Below the pieces are notes generated by a model that saw nothing but the letters and a program-made list of their open reading frames with translations, was not told the origin of the DNA and made no database searches. Positions 33,440 to 42,878 of a stretch of 64,000 bases of DNA are shown here, piece after piece (within the stretch, counting starts at the first letter, position 1; every line of letters begins with the position of its first letter). The stretch is from Rhodohalobacter halophilus. GTDB lineage: Bacteria; Bacteroidota; Rhodothermia; Balneolales; Balneolaceae. Both the position numbers and the translations under genes were made by a program. The stretch spans positions 1 to 64,000 of the forward strand of contig NZ_MDWE01000022.1 of assembly GCF_001715195.1 (NCBI RefSeq), written 5' to 3'.

Positions 33440-33994
33440 ATGAACAGTTCTAAACATAAAAAACGAATTCCTGCAGGCTCCAAAGAGGCGAATGACATTA
33501 GCAACAACTTTAAGAGCGACAGCAGCGGTAAATTGCTCGTTTTTGCCGGTAAAAACAGGTCCGACAAAAAGCGTTATGTGGACAAGCTTAGTAAATCAGT
33601 AAAAAAGATCGATTTGCGGGACATTGTATCTACGGTTGAGGAAGAGACGTATGAAAATATCGAAGCACTTTTCAATTCTTTTGACGGTGACAATCTGATC
33701 TATCTGGAAAATGGCGATGTATTGAACGGTGAGTATACCGGAAACACATACTCTTTTCGCCGTTATGCCACTCCTCAAGAGAAATTTCTCCTAAAAAAGA
33801 TTGAGGAAAGTAAGGGTAAATTTATTTTAGATCTGCTCGATGAAGCAAACGTAACCAATCGTCTTGAGAGAATATCCGATGCTGTTATTACTTTTCATGC
33901 ACCTGAAGGTGGATTGGGAAGACTGTTCTGGAACTTGAAGAACGTAAGTGTACATGGTCACACGTTTGAGAATAAGAGGCCTCTCAAAAAATAA
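33440..33994 (+). CDS. degenerate AAA+ ATPase-like protein
   Basis: A 184-residue protein. The central 110 residues follow the order of an AAA+ ATPase core: KLLVFAGKNRSDKKRYVDKL where a Walker A (GxxGxGKT) would be, KKIDLRDIVSTVEEETYENIEALF as the sensor-helix segment, NLIYLENGDVL where Walker B (hhhhDE) would be, EKFLLKKIEESKGKFILDLLDEANV as the post-Walker strand with sensor 1, and a final ISDAVITFHAP. Neither Walker A nor Walker B residues are kept, so ATP hydrolysis is unlikely. A nucleotide-free scaffold or partner of an active AAA+ is plausible. No known name. Confidence 0.55.
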   Translation: MNSSKHKKRIPAGSKEANDISNNFKSDSSGKLLVFAGKNRSDKKRYVDKLSKSVKKIDLRDIVSTVEEETYENIEALFNSFDGDNLIYLENGDVLNGEYTGNTYSFRRYATPQEKFLLKKIEESKGKFILDLLDEANVTNRLERISDAVITFHAPEGGLGRLFWNLKNVSVHGHTFENKRPLKK

Positions 33995-34007
33995 ACTCTA
34001 TCGAAAT

Positions 34008-34036
34008 AGAAGCTCCACAATGTGGAGCTTCTTTTT
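34008..34036. terminator. bidirectional intrinsic terminator
   Basis: AGAAGCTCCACA (34008-34019) and TGTGGAGCTTCT (34021-34032) form a 12-base stem followed by TTTT. It lies between the convergent AAA-like gene and the M28 peptidase gene, overlapping the peptidase stop. Confidence 0.9.
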
Positions 34037-35016
34037 TAGTTACTCTCCTCTTTCGGAATTCGATTGTAGATCAGCTCCAGCATAACCTCACCTACAGCCT
34101 GCAGCACATCACGGTCTATGATATCAATATTATCACGATGAGTATGCCAATAAGGTGGAAACTCAATCACTCCGTTCTCATTTAAATTGTGGTGAATGAT
34201 GTTGATCATCGGGATTCCGGTGTACTGCTCAACAATAATGTGATCATCTGCTACTCTCCCACCACGTTCATCTAAAAACAGATCTTCAAATCCTTTTTTG
34301 GCTGCAATTGCCCAAATTTCATCCACCAAATTTGGTGCAAATGAAATGGAGTGTCCCTCCTTTGGAAACCGTGCACCCTGTCCGCCAACCATATCCAGTA
34401 GAATTCCAAACCGTGGACTGTAGCCGGGTACAGGAGGATTTTGCGACCAGTACCTTGAACCGATAAAGTAATTTGCCAGATCCCCCTCTTCGCCGTAGTC
34501 CTCCCCATCAAACAGAATGATATCTACACCGATGGGTAGATCGTGTTCAGAAAAAATATTTGCCAACTCCATCAAAACCGCTACACCACTTCCACCGTCA
34601 TCAGCCCCCAAAATAGCCTGATCCCGGTCTTGGCTGTCTTTATCAGCGCGAGGTCGGGAATCCCAGTGAGCAGCTAATACGATTCGATCCTGATTGGCTC
34701 CTCCAAATGATGCGAGAACATTGTAAAATGGAAGTGTATCACCATAGATCTCCTGTTCAAACTGCTGAATATAAACGGCCCGGCTTCCGGCGGTAGCTTG
34801 AAAGTGATCTCTAAAATATTCTACTGCATTTCGGTGAGCTTCCGTTCCCGGTACCCTCGGCCCAAAGGCAAGCTGCTCTTCAATATATTGGAAGGTATTT
34901 TCAGAACGAAACTCCGGCACTTCGTTGCCCTGTTCTCTGAACTCCAGCCTCTCTTCTGACGCCGAACAGGAGAATAGAAATAGAGCAACTACAATCAAGC
35001 TGAACGTTCGTTTCAT
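34036..35016 (-). CDS. M28 family metallopeptidase lipoprotein (glutaminyl cyclase-like)
   Basis: A 326-residue lipoprotein (signal MKRTFSLIVVALFLFSCSA, lipobox LFSC). The M28 zinc aminopeptidase fold is shown by FGPRVPGTEAHRNAVEYFRDHF, IVLAAHWDSRPRAD, GADDGGSGVAVLMELA, DIILFDGEDYGEEGD, and IINIIHHNLNENGVIEFPPYWHTHRDNIDIID. The zinc ligands (His in AHWDSR, Asp in GADDGG, Glu in DGEDYGE) are present. Some members act as glutaminyl cyclases. The ATG at 35016 starts the lipoprotein signal. The longer frame overlaps the SDR gene. Confidence 0.9.
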   Translation of the reverse strand: MKRTFSLIVVALFLFSCSASEERLEFREQGNEVPEFRSENTFQYIEEQLAFGPRVPGTEAHRNAVEYFRDHFQATAGSRAVYIQQFEQEIYGDTLPFYNVLASFGGANQDRIVLAAHWDSRPRADKDSQDRDQAILGADDGGSGVAVLMELANIFSEHDLPIGVDIILFDGEDYGEEGDLANYFIGSRYWSQNPPVPGYSPRFGILLDMVGGQGARFPKEGHSISFAPNLVDEIWAIAAKKGFEDLFLDERGGRVADDHIIVEQYTGIPMINIIHHNLNENGVIEFPPYWHTHRDNIDIIDRDVLQAVGEVMLELIYNRIPKEESN

Positions 35017-35017
35017 A

Positions 35018-35788
35018 TTATTCCGACCTGTGAACCATGGTTGATGATGACTGCGCAGTGGGCAGAACAATGGTGTCCATAATATTTACATGAGGCGGAC
35101 GTGATGCGGTAAAGAAAACGATCTCTGCGATATCATCGGCAGTAAGAGGCTGTAAATTGTTATAAACCTTATCAGCGGCCTCTTTATCCCCATGGAAACG
35201 CACTTCACTAAATTCAGTTTCGACCAGCCCGGGAGAAACTGCACTAACGCGAATTTCAGTTCCGTGCAAATCTTTCTTTGTAGCTTCAGTAATTGCCTTT
35301 ACAGCATGTTTGGTTCCGCAATATACAGAGCCGCCCGGGTAAGATTCATGCCCGGCTATAGATCCAATATTGATGATATGCCCGCTATTCTGCTCTCTCA
35401 TTTTTTCAGATACAAAACGGGTCATCGAGAGTAAACCTTTGATATTGGTATCGATCATTTTATCCCAATCGTCAAAATCAGCTTGATCAATCGGATCCTT
35501 ACCCGAAGCTAAACCCGCATTATTCACAAGAATATCAATTGGCTGGGAAATGGAATCTACACACTGTTTACAGGCATCTCTATCTCTAACATCAAACGCA
35601 AACGTACTAATTTGAACAGCAAGTTTTTCATTGATCTCTGTTGAGATCGCTTTGAGTCGGTCTTTCCGTCTGCCGGTCAGTATCAGGTTTGATCCTGCCT
35701 CAGCGAAATGATAGGCACACGCTTTTCCGATTCCGGATGTTGCTCCTGTAATCAGAACCCATTTCCCCTTCAACCGTTGGTGTGCCAT
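35018..35788 (-). CDS. SDR family oxidoreductase
   Basis: A 256-residue short-chain dehydrogenase. It has the cofactor motif ITGATSGIGKACA, the NNAGLASG strand, and the catalytic Ser-Tyr-Lys in NIGSIAGHESYPGGSVYCGTKHAVKAI. The Arg in LTGRRKDRLKAI suggests NADP use. It resembles YdfG/serine-3-dehydrogenase-type enzymes. The substrate is not determined. The stop overlaps the start of the M28 gene region and the start lies three bases from the gatA stop, so the three may be co-transcribed. Confidence 0.9.
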   Translation of the reverse strand: MAHQRLKGKWVLITGATSGIGKACAYHFAEAGSNLILTGRRKDRLKAISTEINEKLAVQISTFAFDVRDRDACKQCVDSISQPIDILVNNAGLASGKDPIDQADFDDWDKMIDTNIKGLLSMTRFVSEKMREQNSGHIINIGSIAGHESYPGGSVYCGTKHAVKAITEATKKDLHGTEIRVSAVSPGLVETEFSEVRFHGDKEAADKVYNNLQPLTADDIAEIVFFTASRPPHVNIMDTIVLPTAQSSSTMVHRSE

Positions 35789-35791
35789 TTG

Positions 35792-37321
35792 TTACCCGTT
35801 TAGCTGTTCAATTCTTCTGCCTGCTCTTAAGATATCTGCCTCTCTGAAACTATTACCGAGGAATTGAATTCCAACCGGAAGCCCATTAGAGTGCGTGCCT
35901 GCGGGAACGCTAATGCCGCAAATTCCGGCCAGATTGGCCGTTGTAGTATAAATATCATTGAGATACATCTGTACAGGATCGTCCTGGTTTGAGCCAAGAT
36001 CAAACGCTGTAGTTGGTGCTGTTGGGGATACAATTACATCAACGTTATCAAATGCGTTTTCGAAGTCCTGCTTGATGAGCCGGCGAACTTTTTGAGCTTT
36101 TGCATAGTAAGCGTCATAATAACCGGAACTGAGAACGTATGTACCCAGCATGATTCGTCGTTTCACTTCACTGCCAAACCCCTCTGTTCGGGATTTTTTA
36201 TACAATCGTGCCAGTGGAGAGTCAACTTTACCAAGTCTCTCAAGCGCCTCCTCTTTATCAGCTCCAACAGCTACTTTTATCTCTTTCTCAATTGCTTCGC
36301 GCTCTTTACCCAGCTCCTTTTCAATCTCTTTGAAATCTGCCCGGTGCCCGTATCGAACTCCATCATATCGGGCAAGATTACTGGACGCCTCGGCAGTTGC
36401 TAAAATGTAATAAGTGGCAATTCCATATTTGCTGTGAGGAAGGTTGATCGGAACCAGTTCCGCCCCATCACGCTCCATACCCTTCAACCGGTCATTGATC
36501 ATCTCGCGGATTTCATCATCCAATCCATCCCCAAAATACTCTTCAGGAACTCCGATTCGAAGTTTACCGCTGTCACTTTTGATCGCTTCCGCATAATTTT
36601 CAACCGGCACATCAGCCGAGGAGTTATCCATGGGATCATGACCTGCAATATGTTGAAGCATCAAAGCTGCATCTTCCACACTGTTTGAAAAGGGACCGAT
36701 ACAATCGAATGATGAGGCAAACGCTACCAGACCATACCGAGAAACCCGGCTGTATGTTGGCTTCAAACCGACAACCCCGCAATAGGAAGCAGGCTGACGA
36801 ATAGAACCGCCCGTGTCTGACCCCAGGGATACGTTACACATTCCCGCTGCAACAGCTGCCGCACTTCCACCGCTCGATCCGCCAGACACTTTTGAGGTAT
36901 CGTGGGGGTTTTTAGTAGCACCGTGGATAGAGTTCTCCGTTGATGAGCCCATGGCAAATTCATCCATGTTGAGCCGGCCAATTAAAAGAGCATCTTCCGC
37001 GTGCAGTTTATCAATAACGGTTGCGTTATAGACAGCTTCAAAATTTTCAAGCATCCGGCTTGAGCAGGTCAGCTTTTTTCCTTTTTCGCTGATTACATCC
37101 TTCACACCGACTACTGCACCGGCAAGGTCTCCTGCCGAACCGCTGTCAATCTTTTTCTGAATGTCAGCAGCCTGCTTCAGCACAGACTCCTCATCATACG
37201 CTACAAAAGCATTGATGTCAGAGTTTTTAGATTTGATTACATCGAGATAAGTTTGCGCAAGGTCCGGAAGTTTAATCTTGCCGGATTTAAGTTGCTCTTG
37301 AGTCGAGAGCAGATTCTTCAT
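35792..37321 (-). CDS. gatA: Asp-tRNA(Asn)/Glu-tRNA(Gln) amidotransferase subunit A
   Basis: A 509-residue amidase-family protein. The Lys of the Ser-cisSer-Lys triad is in VGVKDVISEKG. KVSGGSSGGSAAAVAAGM holds the cis-Ser and GSDTGGSIRQPASYCG the nucleophile. The later GLKPTYSRVSRYGLVAFASS is typical of GatA. It makes Gln-tRNA(Gln) (and possibly Asn-tRNA) in the GatCAB complex. asnS is also present in the window, so Asn-tRNA(Asn) is probably charged directly. It lies 12 bases after tatA. Confidence 0.95.
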   Translation of the reverse strand: MKNLLSTQEQLKSGKIKLPDLAQTYLDVIKSKNSDINAFVAYDEESVLKQAADIQKKIDSGSAGDLAGAVVGVKDVISEKGKKLTCSSRMLENFEAVYNATVIDKLHAEDALLIGRLNMDEFAMGSSTENSIHGATKNPHDTSKVSGGSSGGSAAAVAAGMCNVSLGSDTGGSIRQPASYCGVVGLKPTYSRVSRYGLVAFASSFDCIGPFSNSVEDAALMLQHIAGHDPMDNSSADVPVENYAEAIKSDSGKLRIGVPEEYFGDGLDDEIREMINDRLKGMERDGAELVPINLPHSKYGIATYYILATAEASSNLARYDGVRYGHRADFKEIEKELGKEREAIEKEIKVAVGADKEEALERLGKVDSPLARLYKKSRTEGFGSEVKRRIMLGTYVLSSGYYDAYYAKAQKVRRLIKQDFENAFDNVDVIVSPTAPTTAFDLGSNQDDPVQMYLNDIYTTTANLAGICGISVPAGTHSNGLPVGIQFLGNSFREADILRAGRRIEQLNG

Positions 37322-37333
37322 TGAGAATTGACT

Positions 37334-37558
37334 TTAATTTTTTGATTCTTCTTTTGTCTTCTCGCCAGAGTCTTGAACCGAGCTGTTTACGTCGTCTTTG
37401 CCACGGTCAATCTCTTTTTTAATATCGTCAGAAGCTTTGCGGAACTCCTGAATGCCCTGACCAATTCCACGAGCAAGTTCAGGAATACGTTTTGCGCCAA
37501 AAAGAAGTAAAATCGCCAGGATGATTAACACCCATTCGAAACCACCTATAGAACCCAT
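37334..37558 (-). CDS. tatA: twin-arginine translocase subunit TatA/TatE
   Basis: A 74-residue Tat pore protein. One N-terminal membrane helix (WVLIILAILLLFGAKRIPELARGIGQGIQEFRKA) is followed by an amphipathic helix with the FGxxRIPEL motif, and an acidic/charged tail. It forms the Tat translocation pore in the inner membrane. It sits 12 bases upstream of gatA. tatC is not in this window. Confidence 0.93.
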   Translation of the reverse strand: MGSIGGFEWVLIILAILLLFGAKRIPELARGIGQGIQEFRKASDDIKKEIDRGKDDVNSSVQDSGEKTKEESKN

Positions 37559-37752
37559 ATGGTATAAAACTTAGGTTTTTGAAATTGTTTATCTGATTGT
37601 TTGAAGATAAAAAATATTTATGACCCATTTGCATCAGAAACCAAATTCTTTTGAAGAGCGGATTGGGCATTTTAAAACAAAACAGCGCCGGTTTGGGGCT
37701 TTTCTAAAACATTGAATCTTCCGTTTATGGTAAACACCGAGGAAGAAGGTGG

Positions 37753-39736
37753 TTATTCACCTTTTACATAGTGATCAAACCACTCAAGGTATCGTTCATA
37801 ACGATCTTTTTGAAACGAAGGTCTTCGAATTCCATGATGTTCGCCGGGGTAAACCACCAGCTTGGACTCAATTCCCAGCCGTCTCATGGCTTGGTACATC
37901 TGCTCTGAACCAAGAATAGGCACGTTCCAATCTTCTGCACCGCCTATCCAGAGGGTGGGTGTGGGTAACATTGGCAACAGCGTTAAACGGTGATATTCTC
38001 TCCCATTTTTCAGGTGTTTCCCATGGAAGACCCAGCTCTTTTTCCCAATACTGCTGGTAGTGATCGTGCCCATAATTTGAGCGATAGAGTGTTTCACTGG
38101 CACCGGAGATGGCTCCTTTGAATCGTCCTGTTTTTGTAATCACATAATTGGTTAGAATTCCACCATAGGACCATCCGCCTACTCCCAATCTTTCGGGATC
38201 GGCAACCCCCATCTCAATTGCATGATCCACACCGGCCATCACATCTTCAAAATCCTTGTTGCCCCAATCGGCAAAAAGTACCTCTGAGAACTCCTGTCCA
38301 TAACCTGAAGAACCTCTGGGATTCACCATCACCACAGCATATCCTTTGGAGGTAAATAGCTGGGGTTCAAAACCGTAACTGTGCTCAAACTGTGCAACCG
38401 GTCCACCGTGAATCCATAGAATCGTTGGATAGCGCGTTCCTTCTTCGTATCCGATCGGTTTAACTAAGAAACCATGAACTTCTGTACCGTCTTTACTATT
38501 AAACCGGATCTCCTCAACATCAGGCGATGCAATTTGAGCTAAAAGTTCTCCATTTTCATCAGTAAGCTGCGAAAGGTTGTTTCCATTAACGGCATAAATT
38601 TCATGTGGCTTGTTGAATCGTCCCATTAAGATGGCTGTGGTGGAGCCATTTATATCAAAACTTCTCACACTCACTTCATCACGGATCACTCGCTCAAATC
38701 CCGTTCCGTTTCTGTTTACGGTAACCAGCTGACGCTCTCCGCCATCCTCAAACAGGAACCAGATCTGATTTCCATTCTCTGAAAAAACGGGGCTGCTCAC
38801 ATTTCGATCCAGCTCCTGTGTAATCAACCGTTCAGGACCGCTGCCATCTGCACGTGTGATGGCAAGGTGTGTCGTTGCATACCAGATTTTCTCCGGCTCA
38901 ATCCCTGTGGTATATGCAATGTGCCGCCCATCAGGACTCCAGGAAGGCGATCCGTCACTTCCTTCATTTTTTGTAACCTGAACAAGTCCGCCCTCTTCCC
39001 CCCGATTGGCATCAACCACCCAGATATCTGAGTTGTCATTACTGTCAGGTTCTTCGGTTCTGTTACTGACAAATGCAATCTTTGTTCCATCCGGACTCCA
39101 GGTTGCGGATGAGTGATCATAATCTCCAAATGTGAGCTGAGTAGCTGTGCTGTCGCCGGGGGTGTAGGTGTATAGGTGAACCCTTCTTCGATCCAGATAG
39201 CCGACATAATCTCGTTTAAACTGAAGTCGATCTATCACATACGGCTGAGGATCTTCACTCTCGTTTTCATCCTTATCCCGGATCATCAAAAGTAGCCTGG
39301 AACCATCAGGGCTCCACTCAAACCCGTTGATCCCCTGCTCAATGTCCGTAACTTGCTGCGCTTCGCCGCCACGCATATCGAGCTTCCACACCTGGGTTTT
39401 ACTCTCATTTCTGGAAGCACTGAATGTCAGATAGTTTCCGTCAGGCGTCCACTGCGGGCTGCCTGCTGAGTATCCTTTTGCGGTCATAGGCAAACGAACA
39501 GAGCCATCTTTTGAGACCATCCAGATTCTTGACTCGGAGGATCCTTCATCATAATCCGTTTCGGATACTGTGTATGCTATCCAATTGCCATCCGGACTTA
39601 CAGCGGGAGATCCAACCGATTTTAAACTAAAATAGTCTTCAATTTCAACCGGCCGTTGATCTGTTTGAGCAAATAAGGTGGAAAAGGTGAGAAATAGAAT
39701 GAGCGTGGTAAACAGTGAGCAACGTAATATTTTCAT
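37753..39736 (-). pseudogene. S9 family prolyl oligopeptidase with one-base frameshift
   Basis: A secreted S9 peptidase (signal MKILRCSLFTTLILFLTFSTLFAQ), with N-terminal TolB-like propeller repeats (SPDGNWIAYT, SPDGTKIAFVSNRT, SPSWSPDGRHIAYT) and an alpha/beta-hydrolase domain. The nucleophile Ser in VGGWSYGG is in the first frame (through about 37966). The Asp in GAEDWNVP and the His in GEHHG, both needed for the catalytic triad, follow in another frame (37753-38103). An extra G in the GGG at 37963-37965 (plus strand) explains the shift; removing it restores VTTPTLWIGG. Either the gene is broken or this is a sequencing error. Confidence 0.85.
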
Positions 39737-39818
39737 CAGTAAATTTTACTTTGTTGTGAGTACCCTTAAGGTTACACAATGCTGATGAAATTTGCTAAGG
39801 GGAGAAACATCATTCCAA

Positions 39819-39842
39819 GCAGAGTGCATACATACACTCTGC
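39819..39842 (-). terminator. GCAGAGTG/CACTCTGC hairpin after asnS
   Basis: A perfect 8-base stem with an 8-base loop, 25 bases after the asnS stop. The following T-run is weak, so it may be an incomplete terminator. Confidence 0.5.
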
Positions 39843-39866
39843 TCAAAATGAATAAAGAAATAAATA

Positions 39867-41363
39867 TTAAGGTCTAAGTCGTCCTAGCATTCTTGGAAAT
39901 GGGATGGTTTCTCTTACATGAGACAATCCGCAAATCCACGCAACCGTTCTCTCAATTCCAAGGCCAAATCCAGAGTGAGGTACAGAACCATATTTTCGAA
40001 GATCCAGATACCAGCTAAAGAGATCCTCGGGAAGATCGTGCTCCGCAATTCTCTCTTTCAGAACATCGATATCTTCCTCCCGCTGACTGCCACCGACAAT
40101 CTCACCGTACCCTTCAGGTGCAAGAACGTCGAGTGCAAGAGCCAGTTTTTCATCTTCCGGATCTCGTTTCATGTAAAATGCTTTCACTTCCGCCGGGTAT
40201 CTGTGAACCAGAACCGGTGTATCATACTGCATGGTTAGAATGGTTTCATCACTACCGCCAAAATCGTTCCCCCACTCAAAGTTCGCGGCAGATTCTTTCC
40301 ATACCGGAATATTTCGCAGATCCTCTTCAACCTGATCAATTCGGGCATGAATCTCTTTGATTCTCTGATCAATTTGAGCTTTGCGCCATTTTTTGGCAGA
40401 TCCGTGCTCCTTTTTAATCTCTTCCAGCTCATTTTTGATGGAACCCAGCTCCTCTTTTCGATCTTTCTCCATCGTTTCGAGCAGCTTCCTGGTCTCATCA
40501 CTTTTAAGCTGCTCAACAGCTTCGGTGTATGAAATTCGTTTGAAAGGTTCATCCGCTGTTTTTTTCAGAAGCGTGGTATCACGCTGCAGGATGTTCAATT
40601 CGTTTTCATGTTTATCGAGTACACTCTTCACGATAAATCGGATAAAACTCTCCGCCAGGTCCATATTCATGTCCAAATCATAAAACGCCATTTCCGGCTC
40701 AACCATCCAGAATTCCGTCAGATGTCGGCGGGTTTTACTTTTTTCAGCACGGAACGTTGGTCCGAAGGTATAGATTTTACCATGCGCCATTGCCATCGCT
40801 TCACCATAAAGCTGACCCGATTGTGTCAAATAGGCTTTCTCATCAAAGTAATCCGTTTCAAAAAGAGTGGTTGTTCCCTCTGCCGCGTTTCCTGTAAAAA
40901 TCGGGGCGTCCATTCGGATAAATCCCTCTTTTTGAAAAAACTGATGTATGGCAAACTGTATGGTGTTCCGTACCTGCATGGCTGCCCACTGGCGCTGGCT
41001 TCTCAGCCAGAGATGACGATTTTCCATCAGAAATTCCACGCCGTGATCTTTTGGCGTAATAGGATAATTTTCTGCAACCTGGAGAATCTTTACATCCGTT
41101 GCATGTAGTTCATATCCGCCAACACTCCGATCATCCTTTACAACCTTCCCGCTAATTTCTACTGAACTCTCCTGCTTCAGCGTACCGGCGGCTTCAAATA
41201 TCTCCTCTCCCACCTCATCAAGTGAGACAATACATTGGCAAAGTCCGGACCCGTCGCGCAGTTCAATAAAGTGAAGAGCCTTACTGCTTCGGCTGTTATA
41301 CACCCAACCCTTTAATGTCACAATTTCATCTTGATGATCAGCTAACTGTTTGATGTAGGTCAT
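39867..41363 (-). CDS. asnS: asparagine-tRNA ligase with helical insertion
   Basis: A 498-residue class IIb synthetase. The N-terminal OB-fold ([26 protein letters not shown]) leads to motif 2 ([27 protein letters not shown]) and motif 3 ([16 protein letters not shown]). Charges tRNA(Asn). Residues 288-351 are a highly charged, probably coiled-coil stretch ([20 protein letters not shown] and following) not expected in standard AsnRS of about 435-470 residues. It lies between the [14 protein letters not shown] segment and [12 protein letters not shown], so it is an insertion rather than an extension. Confidence 0.94.
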   Translation of the reverse strand: MTYIKQLADHQDEIVTLKGWVYNSRSSKALHFIELRDGSGLCQCIVSLDEVGEEIFEAAGTLKQESSVEISGKVVKDDRSVGGYELHATDVKILQVAENYPITPKDHGVEFLMENRHLWLRSQRQWAAMQVRNTIQFAIHQFFQKEGFIRMDAPIFTGNAAEGTTTLFETDYFDEKAYLTQSGQLYGEAMAMAHGKIYTFGPTFRAEKSKTRRHLTEFWMVEPEMAFYDLDMNMDLAESFIRFIVKSVLDKHENELNILQRDTTLLKKTADEPFKRISYTEAVEQLKSDETRKLLETMEKDRKEELGSIKNELEEIKKEHGSAKKWRKAQIDQRIKEIHARIDQVEEDLRNIPVWKESAANFEWGNDFGGSDETILTMQYDTPVLVHRYPAEVKAFYMKRDPEDEKLALALDVLAPEGYGEIVGGSQREEDIDVLKERIAEHDLPEDLFSWYLDLRKYGSVPHSGFGLGIERTVAWICGLSHVRETIPFPRMLGRLRP

Positions 41364-41472
41364 GTCTGATTTTGTAAAGTTTAGATGTTGATTAAATTAT
41401 TTATCAAAAATCGTTTTGGAGAAAGCCAAATATCGGGATTAATTCATAAAATATCCGAATGGTAAATGATAT

Positions 41473-41501
41473 CCGTCAGACCGCTTGAAGCGGCCAGACG
41501 G
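41473..41501. terminator. CCGTC/GACGG hairpin after the M16 gene
   Basis: An interrupted stem CCGTC-aga-CCGCTT / AAGCGG-cca-GACGG lies between asnS and the M16 peptidase gene, 9 bases after the M16 stop. No T-run follows, so it may be an RNA-stability hairpin rather than a terminator. Confidence 0.5.
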
Positions 41502-41509
41502 ATAATAAC

Positions 41510-42763
41510 CTATCGATTTTCAGGCAGCAGTAGTGCCTCTGAATAATCTTCTGGATTAAAGAAATCTTGGGAAAAAGATAGCAGTGAATCTGCCGTCACA
41601 GAATCGATATTCTCCACCAGTTCATCGAGAGTGACAAATCGGTTGAAATAAAGTTCACTTTTCGCCAAACGGTTCATTCTGTTGCTTGTACTTTCCTGAG
41701 AGAGCAGCAACTTTCCTTTTAATTGAGATTTGGCTTCACTCAGCTCTTTTTCTCCCACTTTTTCGTTTCGGATTATCTCAAACTCTTTGTTGATCAGATC
41801 CCTTACGTGAGTTACATAATCTTTATCTGTACCGATGTATACGCCGAAAAGACCACTGTCTGTATACGACTGATTAAATGTACCGATCGCATAACAGTAC
41901 CCATATTTCTCCCGAATGTTCTGATGCAGACGTGAACTCATTCCTCCGCCCAAAACCGTATTGGCTAACAACAAGAGATATTTATCCGGATGATCGAAGT
42001 TCAGGGCTCGCTTCCCGATTACCATGTGAGTCTGTTCAATCGCTTTCGATTCCTTAATTTGAAATTTTTCGTATGAGGTTAACGGCTGTTCCTCATCAAC
42101 AGTAGGTTCAGCTCCGTTCAACTCTAACTTTTCATCCAAAAGCTTCAATACATGGTCGTGGTTCACATTACCTGCAACGGCTACCAACAGGTTATCCGGC
42201 CGATAACGATCCGCCATATAGTCAAACAAATCCTCTCGGGAATAGTTGGAAACCGTATTTTCAAACCCAATGATTGGCCTGCCAATAGGATGATCTTTAA
42301 ACGCATTGTCACTGAAAATTTCGAAGATATAATCATCCGGACTGTCCTTATACATTTTCATCTCTTCCAGAACTACCTTTTTTTCCTTCTGTAGTTCATC
42401 CTCAGGAAATTGTGAATTCTGTATCATATCGCTTAATACATCAATTGCGCGATCAAGCTGTGTATCGAGGCATCGGGAGTAGTAGCAGGTATATTCTGTA
42501 GATGTGAACGCATTCAGGTAACCGCCAACCGATTCCATGCTTTGAGCGATGTCATAGGACGATCGTTTTTCGGTTCCTTTAAACAGCATGTGTTCCAAAA
42601 AGTGCGTTACACCGGCCAGTTCATTCGATTCGTGGCGGCTTCCGGTTTTCACCCAAAAACCAACCGTTACACTTTTCACGCCGGGAATATTTTCTGTGAC
42701 TACCTTCAATCCATTGGACAAAACGGTTTTTTGAATATCGGTAAGGCTCTTTTCAGTTTGCAT
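41510..42763 (-). CDS. M16 family zinc peptidase (mitochondrial processing peptidase-like)
   Basis: A 417-residue pitrilysin-family protein. The inverted zinc motif HFLEHMLFKGTEKR (HxxEH) is present, with the second Glu further on in EMKMYKDSPDDYIFE region as in active members. The C-terminal half has VLGGGMSSRLHQNIREKYGYCYAIGTFNQSY. No signal peptide is visible, so it is probably cytoplasmic. It is a single-domain-size member similar to YmxG-type peptidases, which often lie near pnp, as here (115 bases downstream of the pnp terminator). Confidence 0.9.
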   Translation of the reverse strand: MQTEKSLTDIQKTVLSNGLKVVTENIPGVKSVTVGFWVKTGSRHESNELAGVTHFLEHMLFKGTEKRSSYDIAQSMESVGGYLNAFTSTEYTCYYSRCLDTQLDRAIDVLSDMIQNSQFPEDELQKEKKVVLEEMKMYKDSPDDYIFEIFSDNAFKDHPIGRPIIGFENTVSNYSREDLFDYMADRYRPDNLLVAVAGNVNHDHVLKLLDEKLELNGAEPTVDEEQPLTSYEKFQIKESKAIEQTHMVIGKRALNFDHPDKYLLLLANTVLGGGMSSRLHQNIREKYGYCYAIGTFNQSYTDSGLFGVYIGTDKDYVTHVRDLINKEFEIIRNEKVGEKELSEAKSQLKGKLLLSQESTSNRMNRLAKSELYFNRFVTLDELVENIDSVTADSLLSFSQDFFNPEDYSEALLLPENR

Positions 42764-42823
42764 AAATTTATAATTGATGAACTTCTAATTATGGAAAAAT
42801 TGTAATCATACATTGGTATGTAA

Positions 42824-42857
42824 AACAAAAAAAGCGCCACCGGATTCCGATGACGCT
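42824..42857 (-). terminator. intrinsic terminator of pnp
   Basis: AGCGCCACCGG and CCGATGACGCT form an 11-base stem with two mismatches. On the minus strand it is followed by seven T. It lies 22 bases after the pnp stop. Confidence 0.85.
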
Positions 42858-42878
42858 AATCTTTTAAAGCCGGTAGAT

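Noticed and set aside
37753-38103. Separate small peptidase-like gene
   Set aside because: It is the out-of-frame C-terminal end of the S9 peptidase; a frameshift explains both readings.
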